A DNA stretch of 33,413 nt from Nitrospinota bacterium (GTDB lineage Bacteria > UBA8248): NCBI GenBank assembly GCA_003506735.1, contig DNYS01000139.1:1-33413 (forward strand), read 5' to 3'. The translations under genes were made by a program, and so were the position numbers. Under the pieces are notes generated by a model that worked only from the letters and a program-made list of their open reading frames with translations, made no database searches and had not been told where the DNA came from. Positions 1 to 8,421 of the stretch are shown here, piece by piece (position 1 is the first letter of the stretch; each line of letters starts with the position of its first letter).

Positions 1-22
1 CAATTTAGCCTACTGATAATTA

Positions 23-176
23 AAGAGGCTGCTGAAAAACTATTTGTAGAGGTCTTCGACGAGTGATATTCCCTAAAAATTCATATCATAATAGAAGAAA
101 ATGGATATCATTTACTACTATTGGATAAGTTTTAGGTCCAGTGAAGCTCATTTGGGGACTTTTTCAGCAGCCTCTT
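23..176. mobile_element. MITE-like AT-rich element with 17-bp terminal inverted repeats
   Basis: Positions 23-39 (AAGAGGCTGCTGAAAAA) and 160-176 are exact reverse complements, bounding a 154-bp segment that is much more AT-rich than the genes around it. It has no ORF of useful length. Perfect terminal inverted repeats around a short non-coding interior fit a miniature inverted-repeat element or an internally deleted insertion sequence; the GGCTGCTGAAAAA end recalls insertion-sequence termini, from memory and unverified. The immediate flanks show no convincing target-site duplication. The match stops exactly at the inner end of each arm, so this could also be a stable RNA hairpin, but a 120-nt loop makes a simple terminator unlikely. 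Confidence 0.6.
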
Positions 177-325
177 ATAGTTTACACCGGTTGAAGAAGG
201 GTTGCGGGGGGTGGAAATTTTACCGGGATTGCTAGGCGTTCTTGGCGTATCCCCCTCCCTCCCCCGGCGTTTGGCCCGTAGGCGGCAGGGATTTACCCGG
301 TTCCTCAAATATCGGAGTGATTAAA
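177..325. other. Non-coding leader between the inverted-repeat element and the CoA-transferase genes
   Basis: This stretch moves from AT-rich to GC-rich and contains G and C runs around 205-215 and 250-265. I see no convincing promoter, terminator or RNA gene. An in-frame TTG at 242 would extend the first CDS through part of it, but the encoded proline- and glycine-rich stretch does not look like CoA-transferase sequence. Confidence 0.35.
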
Positions 326-1279
326 GTGACACCTTCCTATCTCGAACTTCGGCAAAGAACGCAATCCCGGGACCGCAGCCTGCGCGACAAGGTCATGACG
401 CTCGAAGAGGCGGCCGCCCATGTCCACGACGGCGACCACGTGGCGCTGGGCGGCTCGGTCGCTTCCCGGACATCGTTCGCGATGTTGTGGTCCTTGATCC
501 GGGCTCGAAAAAAAGACCTTACCTTTTCGCGCTCCATCGTTTCGACTGAAGGCGATCTCATTTTCGCATCGGGCATCAGCCGGCACATTCTCACCAGCTG
601 GTTCAGCCAGGGAATCGTTTGGGGTGTCTCCCGCGTCATGCGCCACTACACCGAGAACAAGCTGGCCCGCTTCGAGGAGTGGAGCCATATGTCCATCGGC
701 CTCCGTTATCGGGCCGGGGCCATGGGGGTTCCCTTCCTGCCCATGCGCTCCATGATGGGTTCCGACGTCGCCGGACTGTTGGACAATCTCCATGAAATGA
801 ACTGCCCGTTCACGGGAGAGAAGATTCTCCTGGTCCCGGCGCTCAATCCCGACGTGGCGCTCATTCATGTCCAGCGTTGCGACCCCTACGGAAACGCCCA
901 GTTCGACGGCCTCACGTTCATGGATTTCGACTTGGCCATGGCGGCGAACCGGGTGATCATAACGGCCGAGCGCATCATCTCGAACGACCAGATTCGCCGC
1001 TTGCCGGACCGGACGAAAATACCGTTCTTCACCGTGGATGCTGTGGTGGAGGTTCCCTACGGGTGCGCTCCCCATGAATGCTTCGGCGTCTACGAGCCTT
1101 TTTACTCGCATATGGATTACTACGCCGAGTTGACCCGAAGCGACCCCGAAGCCGGCGCCGCCGAATACCTGAACCGGTTTTATTACGAGCCTGCGAGCTG
1201 GACCGAGTACCTCGATCGGATCGGCCTGGATCAACTGCTTGAAGCATCCAGGAGAGGGGTGAGCATCTATGACGACTGA
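326..1279 (+). CDS. CoA-transferase family I, subunit A (GctA/IpdA-like)
   Basis: This is a 317-aa alpha subunit of a two-gene class I CoA-transferase, the family of glutaconate CoA-transferase and the steroid-ring-cleaving IpdAB. The conserved opening GDHVALGGS lies at about residues 36-44. The family core follows, with RAGAMGVPFLPMRSMMGSD, then PALNPDVALIH, a DPYGNAQFDG turn, and an AANRVIITAERI strand. The GTG at 326 is preferred because GGAG (314-317) lies 8 nt upstream. An in-frame TTG at 242 adds a non-homologous tail, and ATG 395 would also keep the whole domain. The stop overlaps the start of subunit B by 11 nt, as expected for translationally coupled partners. It could transfer CoA to an organic acid or, like IpdAB, open a ring thioester; the sequence does not decide between them. 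Confidence 0.85.
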   Translation: MTPSYLELRQRTQSRDRSLRDKVMTLEEAAAHVHDGDHVALGGSVASRTSFAMLWSLIRARKKDLTFSRSIVSTEGDLIFASGISRHILTSWFSQGIVWGVSRVMRHYTENKLARFEEWSHMSIGLRYRAGAMGVPFLPMRSMMGSDVAGLLDNLHEMNCPFTGEKILLVPALNPDVALIHVQRCDPYGNAQFDGLTFMDFDLAMAANRVIITAERIISNDQIRRLPDRTKIPFFTVDAVVEVPYGCAPHECFGVYEPFYSHMDYYAELTRSDPEAGAAEYLNRFYYEPASWTEYLDRIGLDQLLEASRRGVSIYDD

Positions 1280-2042
1280 GACGGGAAACTTCACGGCTTC
1301 CGAGCTTCTGTGCGTGATGAGCTCTAGGGTTCTCGAAGAGGGGCAGGTGGTCTTCGCAGGGGTGGGAATCCCCATTTTGGCGGCGACGCTGGCCCAGCGC
1401 CTTCACGCGCCGGGAGTCACGATCCTGTTCGAGGGCGGAATTATCGGCCCCCATGTGGTTCCGGGAGAACTCCCCCCCACCACGAACGAGCAGCGCGCTT
1501 CCCGGCGGGCGAACATGATCCTCGGCATCACCGAAGTCCTCCTTCTCCTCCAGCGGGGCTATGTCGATGTGGGCTTCATGGGAGGGGCCCAGATCGACCA
1601 GTACGGGAACCTGAACAGCTCTTTCATTGGTCCGGCGGACAGCCCTTCGGTGCGCCTGCCGGGAACCGGAGGCGGGAACGACATCGCGAGTCTCACGAAA
1701 ATGATCGTCGCCATGCCGCAGGAAAAGCGCCGCTTCGTGGAAAAGGTGGACTTTGTGACGAGCCCCGGTTATCTGACGGGCGGAACCTCCCGCGTTGATT
1801 CGGGGCTGGTTGCGGGCGGCATGCACCGGGTGGTGACCGACCTCGCCATGCTGGGCTTTGAGGAGGAGTCGGGGCGGATGATGGTTCTCGAACTTCATCC
1901 GGGCGTCACGCCGGAGCGGGTGCGGGAAAACACCGGATTCGAACTCATCATCGGGCCGGACGTGGGCGTCACCGAGCCGCCCACCGATGAGGAGTTGGCG
2001 GCTCTGCGCCATCTTGACCCCGACAAAGTGTACATAGCCTGA
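1269..2042 (+). CDS. CoA-transferase family I, subunit B (GctB/IpdB-like)
   Basis: This is the 257-aa beta subunit, partner of the preceding gene. In GctB-type enzymes the beta subunit carries the glutamate that forms the glutamyl-CoA intermediate. Here E55 in ILFEGGIIGP occupies that place, so a true transferase is plausible. The family stretches DVGFMGGAQIDQYGNLNSSF and GTGGGNDIASL (substrate/CoA pocket) and LELHPGVTPERVRENTGFE near the C-terminus are present. The start at ATG 1269 has a strong purine-rich RBS (GGAGAGGGG, about 1250-1258) and lies inside the end of subunit A. The substrate acid is unknown; neighbours suggest that an imported or hydrolysed carboxylic acid is activated. Confidence 0.87.
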   Translation: MTTETGNFTASELLCVMSSRVLEEGQVVFAGVGIPILAATLAQRLHAPGVTILFEGGIIGPHVVPGELPPTTNEQRASRRANMILGITEVLLLLQRGYVDVGFMGGAQIDQYGNLNSSFIGPADSPSVRLPGTGGGNDIASLTKMIVAMPQEKRRFVEKVDFVTSPGYLTGGTSRVDSGLVAGGMHRVVTDLAMLGFEEESGRMMVLELHPGVTPERVRENTGFELIIGPDVGVTEPPTDEELAALRHLDPDKVYIA

Positions 2043-2064
2043 GCCTTTTTATCCGGGAACAGCC

Positions 2065-2103
2065 ATGAGCCGGAAAGCAAATATGAGCCGGAGAACACCA
2101 TGA
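2065..2103 (+). CDS. Possible 12-codon leader peptide coupled to the M20 gene
   Basis: ATG 2065 opens a 12-codon frame (MSRKANMSRRTP) whose TGA at 2101-2103 overlaps the M20 start codon (ATG 2100) in the ATGA arrangement. The frame contains a repeated ATGAGCCGG unit at 2065 and 2083. It could couple translation of the M20 gene to upstream ribosomes, or it may be a chance product of a small duplication. No homology can be argued at this length. Confidence 0.25.
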   Translation: MSRKANMSRRTP

Positions 2104-3374
2104 GCGCCGAGATCAGAAAAAAAATTCTTGCCGAGGTGGACGCGCGGCGCGAGGAAATTATCGAGTTTGTCCAGACCCTCGTCCGCATTCCGAGCGTTAC
2201 GGGCAATGAGGGCGAGATTCAGAATTTCATCGCGGATTATTTGCGCGGCATGGGGCTTGAGACCGATGTCTGGGAGTCGGACTGGGAAGAGCTCAAAAAA
2301 CATCCCGAGTACGTTCCCGTCACCCGAGGCTATGAAGGGCGGCCCAACGTGGTCAGCGTTTTGAAAGGGTCGGGCGGGGGGAAATCCCTGCTCATGAACG
2401 GCCACACCGACACCGTCCCGAACGGCCCGCCTGATGCCTGGGAGTATGGCCCGCTATCGGCGGATCTGGTGGACGGCCGGGTGTACGGGCGCGGGGCCTC
2501 GGACATGAAAAGCGGCGTTGCCGCCATCATCATGGCCGCGAAATGTTTTATGGAGGCGGGGCTCAGGCCCAAGGGCGATGTCATCCTGGATTTCGTGGTG
2601 GATGAGGAGCTGAGCGGCCACGGCACGCTGGATACGATATTACGCGGCTACACGGCGGACGCGGGGATTTGCTGCGAGACGAGCGAGAACGCCGTTCAGC
2701 CCGGCTGCATCGGGCGCATCTGGTTCGAGATTCTTGTAAGGGGAAAGGCGGCGGGGATTCAGCGCCGCTACGAGGGAGTGAACGCTATCGATCTGGGCTA
2801 CAAGATCGTCCAGGCGGTGGCTGATCTGGAAAAAAAGCGCCTCGAAACGGTATCGCATCCGCTCTACCCCAATATTATCGACGCGATTCCCTGCATGGTG
2901 GGCTCGATGGAGGCGGGGAGTTTTCCGAGCGCGTTTCCGGACACCTGTGTGCTCAAGGGAAGCCTCGCCACCGTGCCGGGCGAGGATCACGGCGCGGCCA
3001 AACAGAGCCTGGTTGATGCGGTGGCCGAAGCCGCCCAGGCCAATCCATGGATGAAAGAGCTTCCGCCCGAGGTCAAATTCGTGGGCTACTATGCCGAGTC
3101 CGCCGCGGTCGATAAGGATCATCCCATCGTCCGCACGGTCGCCGGATGCTACGAGGAAGTATCGGGCAAGACGCCCGAGATTTCCGGGCGCCAGGGCGCG
3201 GCGGATACGCGATTTTTAAATGGTTTCGCAAACATCCCCACCGTAATTTTCGGCCCCGGCCCCACCACCCAGATGCACGCCAACAATGAATGGGTCGCAG
3301 TCGAGGACATCATCGACGCGACGAAGACGCTTGCCCTGTCCATCGTGGATTGGTGCGGCGCGGAAGAAAGGTAA
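2100..3374 (+). CDS. M20 family metallohydrolase (ArgE/DapE/CPG2-type amidohydrolase)
   Basis: This 424-aa zinc-dependent deacylase or peptidase belongs to the acetylornithine deacetylase/succinyl-diaminopimelate desuccinylase superfamily. The metal-site motifs are clear. H102 and D104 lie in MNGHTDTVPNG, D135 in GRGASDMKSGVAA, and the base/ligand pair E169-E170 in VVDEELSGHGT. E194 lies in CCETSE, and the last ligand histidine is in the C-terminal TTQMHANNEWV. The middle third (about 200-310) is the lid/dimerisation domain. ATG 2100 has a GGAGA just upstream and is overlapped by a short leader frame. There is no signal peptide, so it is cytoplasmic. With the CoA-transferase upstream, it may release a carboxylate from an N-acyl substrate; the specific substrate cannot be told. 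Confidence 0.88.
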   Translation: MSAEIRKKILAEVDARREEIIEFVQTLVRIPSVTGNEGEIQNFIADYLRGMGLETDVWESDWEELKKHPEYVPVTRGYEGRPNVVSVLKGSGGGKSLLMNGHTDTVPNGPPDAWEYGPLSADLVDGRVYGRGASDMKSGVAAIIMAAKCFMEAGLRPKGDVILDFVVDEELSGHGTLDTILRGYTADAGICCETSENAVQPGCIGRIWFEILVRGKAAGIQRRYEGVNAIDLGYKIVQAVADLEKKRLETVSHPLYPNIIDAIPCMVGSMEAGSFPSAFPDTCVLKGSLATVPGEDHGAAKQSLVDAVAEAAQANPWMKELPPEVKFVGYYAESAAVDKDHPIVRTVAGCYEEVSGKTPEISGRQGAADTRFLNGFANIPTVIFGPGPTTQMHANNEWVAVEDIIDATKTLALSIVDWCGAEER

Positions 3375-3380
3375 AATTAG

Positions 3381-4337
3381 ATGGCGGGTAAAGACGTCAA
3401 ATTCGGAATCGCGATGCGGAACTTCACCGCGTATCCCCAGCTTCCCGACGCCGGGGCGCTGATCGACTACGGGGTGAAGATGGAGGAGCTGGGCTTCGAG
3501 TCGGTCTGGGTGTGGGACCACATCCTGCTCGGGGTGGATCCTCACTTTCCGATCATCGAATCCCTCACGCTGCTGACGGCGGTGGCCGCGCGGACCGAAA
3601 AAATCAAGCTGGGCACGGGGGTTCTCGTGCTCCCGCTGCGCAATCCTCTGGTCCTGGCGAAACAGCTCTCCAGCATCGACCTGATTTCGGGCGGCCGTCT
3701 TCTCGTCGGGATGGCCTCGGGCTGGTACAAGCGCGAATTCGACGCGGTGGGCGTTCCCTTCGAGAAGCGCGGAAACCTCATGGACCAGAACATCGAGATC
3801 ATCACCCGGCTCTGGACGGAGGATATGGTCCGCGCCGAATACGGCCAGTACAACCTGCGGAATTCCGTCATGTACCCCAAACCGGTGCAGAAGCCGCGCC
3901 CGCCGATTCTCATCGGCGGCTATGTGGACCGGGTGCTGAAGCGGGCCGGAGAAAAAGGCGACGGCTGGCTCACCTACTTCTATACGCCGGAGAGTTTTAC
4001 GAAATCGTGGGCAAAAGTTCTCCGCTTCGCCGAAGACGCCGGGCGGGACCCATCGGCGCTCGAGAGCACGAACCAGCTGCCCATCATGGTGGGTTCATCC
4101 CGCGCGGAGGTCGAAGGCCCCATGAACGAATGGCTGAACACCGAGTGGGACTACGCCGACTGGAGCGATTCCACCGCGAACAGCGCCATCATGGGTACGG
4201 CCGATGAGTGCGTGGAGCAGCTCCAGGCGCACATCGACACCGGGGTGAATCGGCTGATTTTCGTTCCTTATAAATATGAGATGGAACAAGTCGAGATTTT
4301 AGCGAAGGAAATTGTGCCTCGTTTGAAAGGTCTCTGA
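3381..4337 (+). CDS. LLM class flavin/F420-dependent oxidoreductase
   Basis: This 318-aa luciferase-like TIM-barrel oxidoreductase is recognised from the N-terminal pattern of bacterial luciferase/F420 enzymes. It has GIAMRNF at 8-14, an LGFESVWVWDHIL strand-turn, then KIKLGTGVLVLPLRNP and SGGRLLVGMASGWYKREF. The C-terminal half carries KPVQKPRPPILIGGY and GTADECVEQL. These features fit F420-dependent members better than the two other LLM proteins in this window, but FMN use cannot be excluded. It lies 6 nt after the M20 stop and is probably co-transcribed with it. The family catalyses redox reactions on small organic substrates; no substrate can be assigned. Confidence 0.85.
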   Translation: MAGKDVKFGIAMRNFTAYPQLPDAGALIDYGVKMEELGFESVWVWDHILLGVDPHFPIIESLTLLTAVAARTEKIKLGTGVLVLPLRNPLVLAKQLSSIDLISGGRLLVGMASGWYKREFDAVGVPFEKRGNLMDQNIEIITRLWTEDMVRAEYGQYNLRNSVMYPKPVQKPRPPILIGGYVDRVLKRAGEKGDGWLTYFYTPESFTKSWAKVLRFAEDAGRDPSALESTNQLPIMVGSSRAEVEGPMNEWLNTEWDYADWSDSTANSAIMGTADECVEQLQAHIDTGVNRLIFVPYKYEMEQVEILAKEIVPRLKGL

Positions 4338-4378
4338 TCGCTGCTTCGAGAGGCCTGTGTTCTTTGACGGGGGAGCCG

Positions 4379-5414
4379 ATGCAAACGGATGAACTGGCGT
4401 GGGGCTCATCAAGCGCGTTTAGCGAGAATATTTTCGAGGCGGTGGGCGGCACGCCCCTGGTCAGGCTTGGCCGGCTGGCGCGAGGGGTGAAGCCGGAAAT
4501 ATTCGCCAAGGTCGAGTGGTATTCGCCCACGGGCAGCCTGAAGGACCGGATATACACGCAGATGATCTCCCGGGCCGAGGCGCGGGGGGATGACGATCCT
4601 GGAGTGCTCCTCGGGCAACGCGGGGATCGCCTGCGCGGCGGCGGCCGTCAAGGACTATGCCTGCATCATCGTCATGCCCGAGATGATGAGCGCCGAGCGG
4701 AAACTGATGATCCATGCCTACGGGGCGGAACTCGTTACCATCCCCGGCGGCGAGAGCGATGTGGATGTCGCCCTCAAGCGGATGAAGGAGATGGCGGCAT
4801 CCGCGCCGGAGCGCTACTGGGTGCCGGGCGAATTCGAAAACCTCGATAACGTGGACACCCACTACACGACCTCGGGGCCGGAGGTATGGGAACAGCTCGA
4901 GGGAAACGTCGATGCGGTGATCGCCGCGGTGGGAACCGGCGGCTGGCTCACCGGGGTGGGGCGGTTTTTGAAGGAAAAAAACCCCGCCCTCAAGATATAC
5001 GGGGTCGAGCCCACGGAGTCGCCTCTGATCAGCGGAGGGCTCTGCTGCGGGCACGGCATCGCCGGCATCGGAGGCGGGTTGATACCCAATATTCTGGACC
5101 TCTCGCTGCTCGACGGGATCATCACGAGTTCGACCGAGGAGGCGCTCCGGATGGCGCGGCGCGCTTCGCGCGAGGAGGGTCTGTTCTACGGAATTTCCTC
5201 GGGCTTCAACCTGGCCGCTGCGCTTAAATTTGCGCGCCCGTGTCCCGAGACGGGACGGATCGTGACGATTTTCGGGGATTCGGGCCAGCGCTATTTTTCC
5301 ACCCCGCTCTGCCACGATGAGGCGGAGATGGAGGCGGCGCTTCAAAATGTGGTGGAGGGGGATCGCGATGCGATGCTGCGAAAGTTCCGGAAAACCTGGG
5401 ACATCATCGATTGA
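4379..5414 (+). pseudogene. PLP-dependent cysteine synthase-like gene, frameshifted (first of a tandem pair)
   Basis: This is a fold-type II PLP enzyme of the cysteine synthase/cystathionine beta-synthase family. The first frame (ATG 4379, with GGGGGAG 3 nt upstream; a TTG at 4364 is an alternative) carries VGGTPLVRL and TGSLKDR with the PLP lysine K55. It is lost after AEARG at a six-G run, 4584-4589. The homology resumes at ATG 4590 in another frame (274 aa) with MTILECSSGNAGIAC, GTGGWLTGVG and the full C-terminal half. Compared with its neighbour at 5482, the DLKAG loop is replaced by a single G, a net 14-nt loss. Either the gene is broken, or one homopolymer G is a sequencing error in a gene that naturally lacks five residues, or the ribosome shifts or restarts at ATG 4590. 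Confidence 0.75.
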
Positions 5415-5481
5415 TCCGGATATTTTTTCGAAACCGCCGCGCTGTACGAGCGGGGAATACACGAAACGAAGTGAACGCTAA

Positions 5482-6537
5482 ATGACGATTCAACGGCGCG
5501 CGTGGGATTCATACCGGCGCTATTCGGGACATATTTTCGACGCTATCGGCGGTACGCCACTGGTGCGGCTGAACAAAGTGAGCGCCGGCTTCGAGCCGGA
5601 TATTTTCGTTAAGCTGGAGTGGTACTCGCCGACGGGCAGCCTCAAGGACCGGATTTACCAGAATATGCTCACCAAAGCCGAAGAGCGCGGGGACCTCAAG
5701 GCGGGGATGACGGTGCTGGAGTGCTCGACCGGCAACGCGGGGATCGCCTGCTCATTCGTGTCGGTGATGTTGGGCCACCCCTGCATCGTCGTGATGCCCG
5801 AGGGGATGAGCGATGAGCGGAAAAAGCTCATGCGCGCCTACGGGGCGGACCTTGTGTTCACCCCGGGCGGGGAGAGCGATGTCGATCTCGCTCTGGAAAA
5901 ACTCGAAGAAATCCGCTCCGCCGATCCGGATAAATACTGGGTGCCCTCCCAGTTCGACAATCTTGACAACAACGAAGCCCACTACCTGACGACGGGTCCG
6001 GAGATTTGGGAACAGCTCGGCGGCAAGGTGGACGCCGTGATCGCCTCTCAGGGGACCGGCGGCTGGGTGAGCGGAGTTGGAAAATTCATCCGGGAGCAAA
6101 GTCCGGATGTGCGCCTGTATGCGGTCGAGCCCGAGGAGTGTCCGCTTCTGAGTGAGCGGGGCTGGGGCCCGCACGGGATCGAGGGCATCGGAGACGGTTT
6201 TGTCCCCAGGGCGCTGGACCTTTCTCTCTTGAACGGAATCGTAACGACAACGACGGATGAATCGCTCGAAATGGCCCGGCGGCTTGCCCGCGAGGAGGGT
6301 ATTTTTTGCGGCATCTCATCGGGGTGCAACGTGGCGGCGGCGATCAAACTGGCGCGCTCACACCCCGAGCTCGGCGGCATCGTCACGAACATCAACGACA
6401 CGGGGCAGCGTTATTTCACGACCGCCCTTTGCGGGGAGGAGAAACACGTCGAAATCCCCGAGCGGGATCACGCTGTGGACGCCTACAGCGCGGCGGAGCT
6501 GGATAAATACGCTCCTGAATGGGAGATCATCACCTAA
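5482..6537 (+). CDS. PLP-dependent cysteine synthase family protein (intact tandem paralogue)
   Basis: This is a 351-aa fold-type II PLP enzyme. AIGGTPLVRL lies at 21-30 and the PLP lysine K55 in PTGSLKDR. The substrate-carboxylate loop CSTGNAGIAC is at 81-90 and the phosphate-binding glycine loop GTGGW at 191-195. A second conserved block, EEGIFCGISSG, lies near 270. It is close in sequence along its whole length to the frameshifted copy immediately upstream, so the pair arose by tandem duplication. Family members exchange the beta-substituent of O-acetylserine or related amino acids. The position between hydrolase/oxidoreductase genes and an amino-acid-type importer suggests a beta-replacement or beta-elimination role in catabolism rather than housekeeping cysteine synthesis, but this is inference. 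Confidence 0.85.
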   Translation: MTIQRRAWDSYRRYSGHIFDAIGGTPLVRLNKVSAGFEPDIFVKLEWYSPTGSLKDRIYQNMLTKAEERGDLKAGMTVLECSTGNAGIACSFVSVMLGHPCIVVMPEGMSDERKKLMRAYGADLVFTPGGESDVDLALEKLEEIRSADPDKYWVPSQFDNLDNNEAHYLTTGPEIWEQLGGKVDAVIASQGTGGWVSGVGKFIREQSPDVRLYAVEPEECPLLSERGWGPHGIEGIGDGFVPRALDLSLLNGIVTTTTDESLEMARRLAREEGIFCGISSGCNVAAAIKLARSHPELGGIVTNINDTGQRYFTTALCGEEKHVEIPERDHAVDAYSAAELDKYAPEWEIIT

Positions 6538-6569
6538 ATGCGGCCGGTAAACGGGCAGGACTTGAACTC

Positions 6570-7436
6570 ATGCTCTATCTCCAGATTCTGATCAACAGCA
6601 TTCTCCTCGGGGGTATCTACGCCTGCATCGCCGTGGGCTTTTCGCTCGTTTGGGGCGTGATGAACATCCTGAATATTTTGCACGGCACCTTCTTGATGTT
6701 GGGCGGATACATTACCTTCTGGTTGTTCAAGCTCTACGGTGTGGATCCGTTTTTCTCGCTGCCGGTTTCGGCTGCGGTGATGTTCTGCTCCGGCTACGTC
6801 ATCCAGCGCGGGCTAATCAACAAAATCGTCCGCGCGCCGATGTTCATGTCGCTTATTCTCACGTTCGGGCTTCAGATGATCGTCGTGCGCCTGGCGATTT
6901 ATTTTTTCACGGGCGATTTTCGAACGGTCCAGCCTTCGTATGCCAGCTTTTCTCTTTCATTTTACGGGCTGATCATTCCCTTCGTCCGGGTGGCCATTTT
7001 TGTTCTGGGCCTGATTCTTACCGCCCTTTTGTTCTGGTTCCTGGCGCGGACGCGCACGGGCCGGGCAATACGCGCCACGCGGATGGACCTGGATTCCGCT
7101 CAGTTGATGGGGGTGAACATCGGGAATATCTACGCCATCACCTACGGGCTGGGCGCGGCTGTGGCGGCCACCGCCGGTTCGCTCGTGAGCGTCGGATTCG
7201 CCATCTCTCCGGTAAGCGATGTCGAGTTTCTCTCCAAATCCTTCATCATCTGCACGATCGGCGGGCTGGGAAATATCATGGGCGCCCTCGCGGGCGGGCT
7301 GATCCTGGGGTTGGTCGAGAATTTCGGCGCCCTCTATCTGGGGCCGGGCCTCCAGAATGCCGTCGGCTACATGGTGCTCATTCTGGTGCTCTTCATCCGG
7401 CCGACGGGCCTGATGGGCCGCAAGGGGTTCGAATAA
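6570..7436 (+). CDS. livH: Branched-chain amino acid-type ABC transporter permease (LivH family)
   Basis: This 288-aa inner-membrane permease belongs to the LivH family and is almost entirely hydrophobic, with about eight predicted membrane segments. Family signatures visible are LGGIYACIAVGFSLVWGVMN near the N-terminus, NILHGTFLMLGGYI, RAIRATRMDLDSAQLMGVN in the cytoplasmic loop that contacts the ATPase, and IIGTIGGLGN-like TIGGLGNIMGALAGGLILG. ATG 6570 is chosen because the hydrophobic domain begins there; an upstream extension to 6519 overlaps the previous gene. It is the first of five genes forming a complete importer, and its stop is 1 nt before the LivM start. Confidence 0.9.
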   Translation: MLYLQILINSILLGGIYACIAVGFSLVWGVMNILNILHGTFLMLGGYITFWLFKLYGVDPFFSLPVSAAVMFCSGYVIQRGLINKIVRAPMFMSLILTFGLQMIVVRLAIYFFTGDFRTVQPSYASFSLSFYGLIIPFVRVAIFVLGLILTALLFWFLARTRTGRAIRATRMDLDSAQLMGVNIGNIYAITYGLGAAVAATAGSLVSVGFAISPVSDVEFLSKSFIICTIGGLGNIMGALAGGLILGLVENFGALYLGPGLQNAVGYMVLILVLFIRPTGLMGRKGFE

Positions 7437-7437
7437 C

Positions 7438-8421
7438 ATGTTCAGGCCCTGGACAAAAAATCAGTGGATATTGATGGGGATGGGTGCGGTCGCCCTGATT
7501 CTCCTTCCCTCATTTTCGGAAAACGACGTCATCCGCAAATGGATGGACATCCTGATGATCGCCATCCTGGCGATAAGCTGGAACTTCATCGGCGGGCTGA
7601 CGGGCTACCCCTCGTTTGCGCCGGCGGCCTTCTTTGGCCTGGGGGCATACGTCACCGCCATCTTGATGAAGGCCGGATTCAATTTTTTCTTCACCCTCGT
7701 GATCGGCTCCGCCTTCGGCGGGGTGATCGCGCTGGCGCTCGGGATTCCGATCCTGCGTCTTCGCGGGCATTATTTCGCCATCGCCACCTTCGGGGTGGCC
7801 GAGTTTTTCCGCGAGCTGGCCGACAACCTTCGCATCACCGGCGGGGGGGACGGCATCAATCTCCCTCAAATCACGGGGGGGCCGGACTATTTCACCCGCT
7901 TTTTCTATTTCTCGATGCTGGGCGTCGCCGTATTGGCATTTCTGGTTCAGTACTTCGTCACCCGCCACCGCCTGGGGTACGGGCTGGTGGCCATCCGGGA
8001 GAACGAAGCAGCCGCGGCGATGACCGGAATCGACACCACGAAATACAAGGTCATCGCTTTTGTTCTCTCCTCCGTTTTTCCCGCGATGGCGGGCGGGGTG
8101 TACGCCTATCGGGCCGCGTTTCTGGAGCCGATTGACGTCTTCGACATCCTTTTTTCGATCAAGGCCATCGTCATGACGATGCTCGGCGGGGTGGGGACGG
8201 TCATGGGCCCGATTGTGGGCGCGTTCATTATGGAATACCTGGCCGATTACCTCTGGGGCGCCTTCACGGAGTTCCACAGCGCGTTCCTGGGAATCATCAT
8301 CGTTTTGATCGTTTTGTTTATTCCCCGGGGGCTGATGGCGATAATCCAGGAACTGCGGCTCAAGGGCTGGAGATCTCTGGGACCCATTCTGCGCAGCAAT
8401 GTCCAGAGGTTCAAGGTATGA
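7438..8421 (+). CDS. livM: Branched-chain amino acid-type ABC transporter permease (LivM family)
   Basis: This is a 327-aa second permease subunit of the importer. It carries the LivM pattern FIGGLTGYPSFAPAAFFGLGAYVTA near residues 52-76, split here by helices. The EAA-like cytoplasmic loop RENEAAAAMTGIDTTKYK is followed by GGVGTVMGPIVGAFIMEYL. About nine to ten hydrophobic segments are evident. The gene starts 1 nt after livH and its last bases overlap the start of the ATPase gene by 4 nt (ATGA), so the three are translationally coupled. Together with LivH it would form the heterodimeric channel in the inner membrane. Confidence 0.9.
   Translation: MFRPWTKNQWILMGMGAVALILLPSFSENDVIRKWMDILMIAILAISWNFIGGLTGYPSFAPAAFFGLGAYVTAILMKAGFNFFFTLVIGSAFGGVIALALGIPILRLRGHYFAIATFGVAEFFRELADNLRITGGGDGINLPQITGGPDYFTRFFYFSMLGVAVLAFLVQYFVTRHRLGYGLVAIRENEAAAAMTGIDTTKYKVIAFVLSSVFPAMAGGVYAYRAAFLEPIDVFDILFSIKAIVMTMLGGVGTVMGPIVGAFIMEYLADYLWGAFTEFHSAFLGIIIVLIVLFIPRGLMAIIQELRLKGWRSLGPILRSNVQRFKV

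Noticed and set aside
305..1375. 356-aa minus-strand frame over CoA-transferase subunit A
   Set aside because: It has no family motifs and lies antisense to a well-supported CoA-transferase gene; long antisense frames are expected at this GC content.
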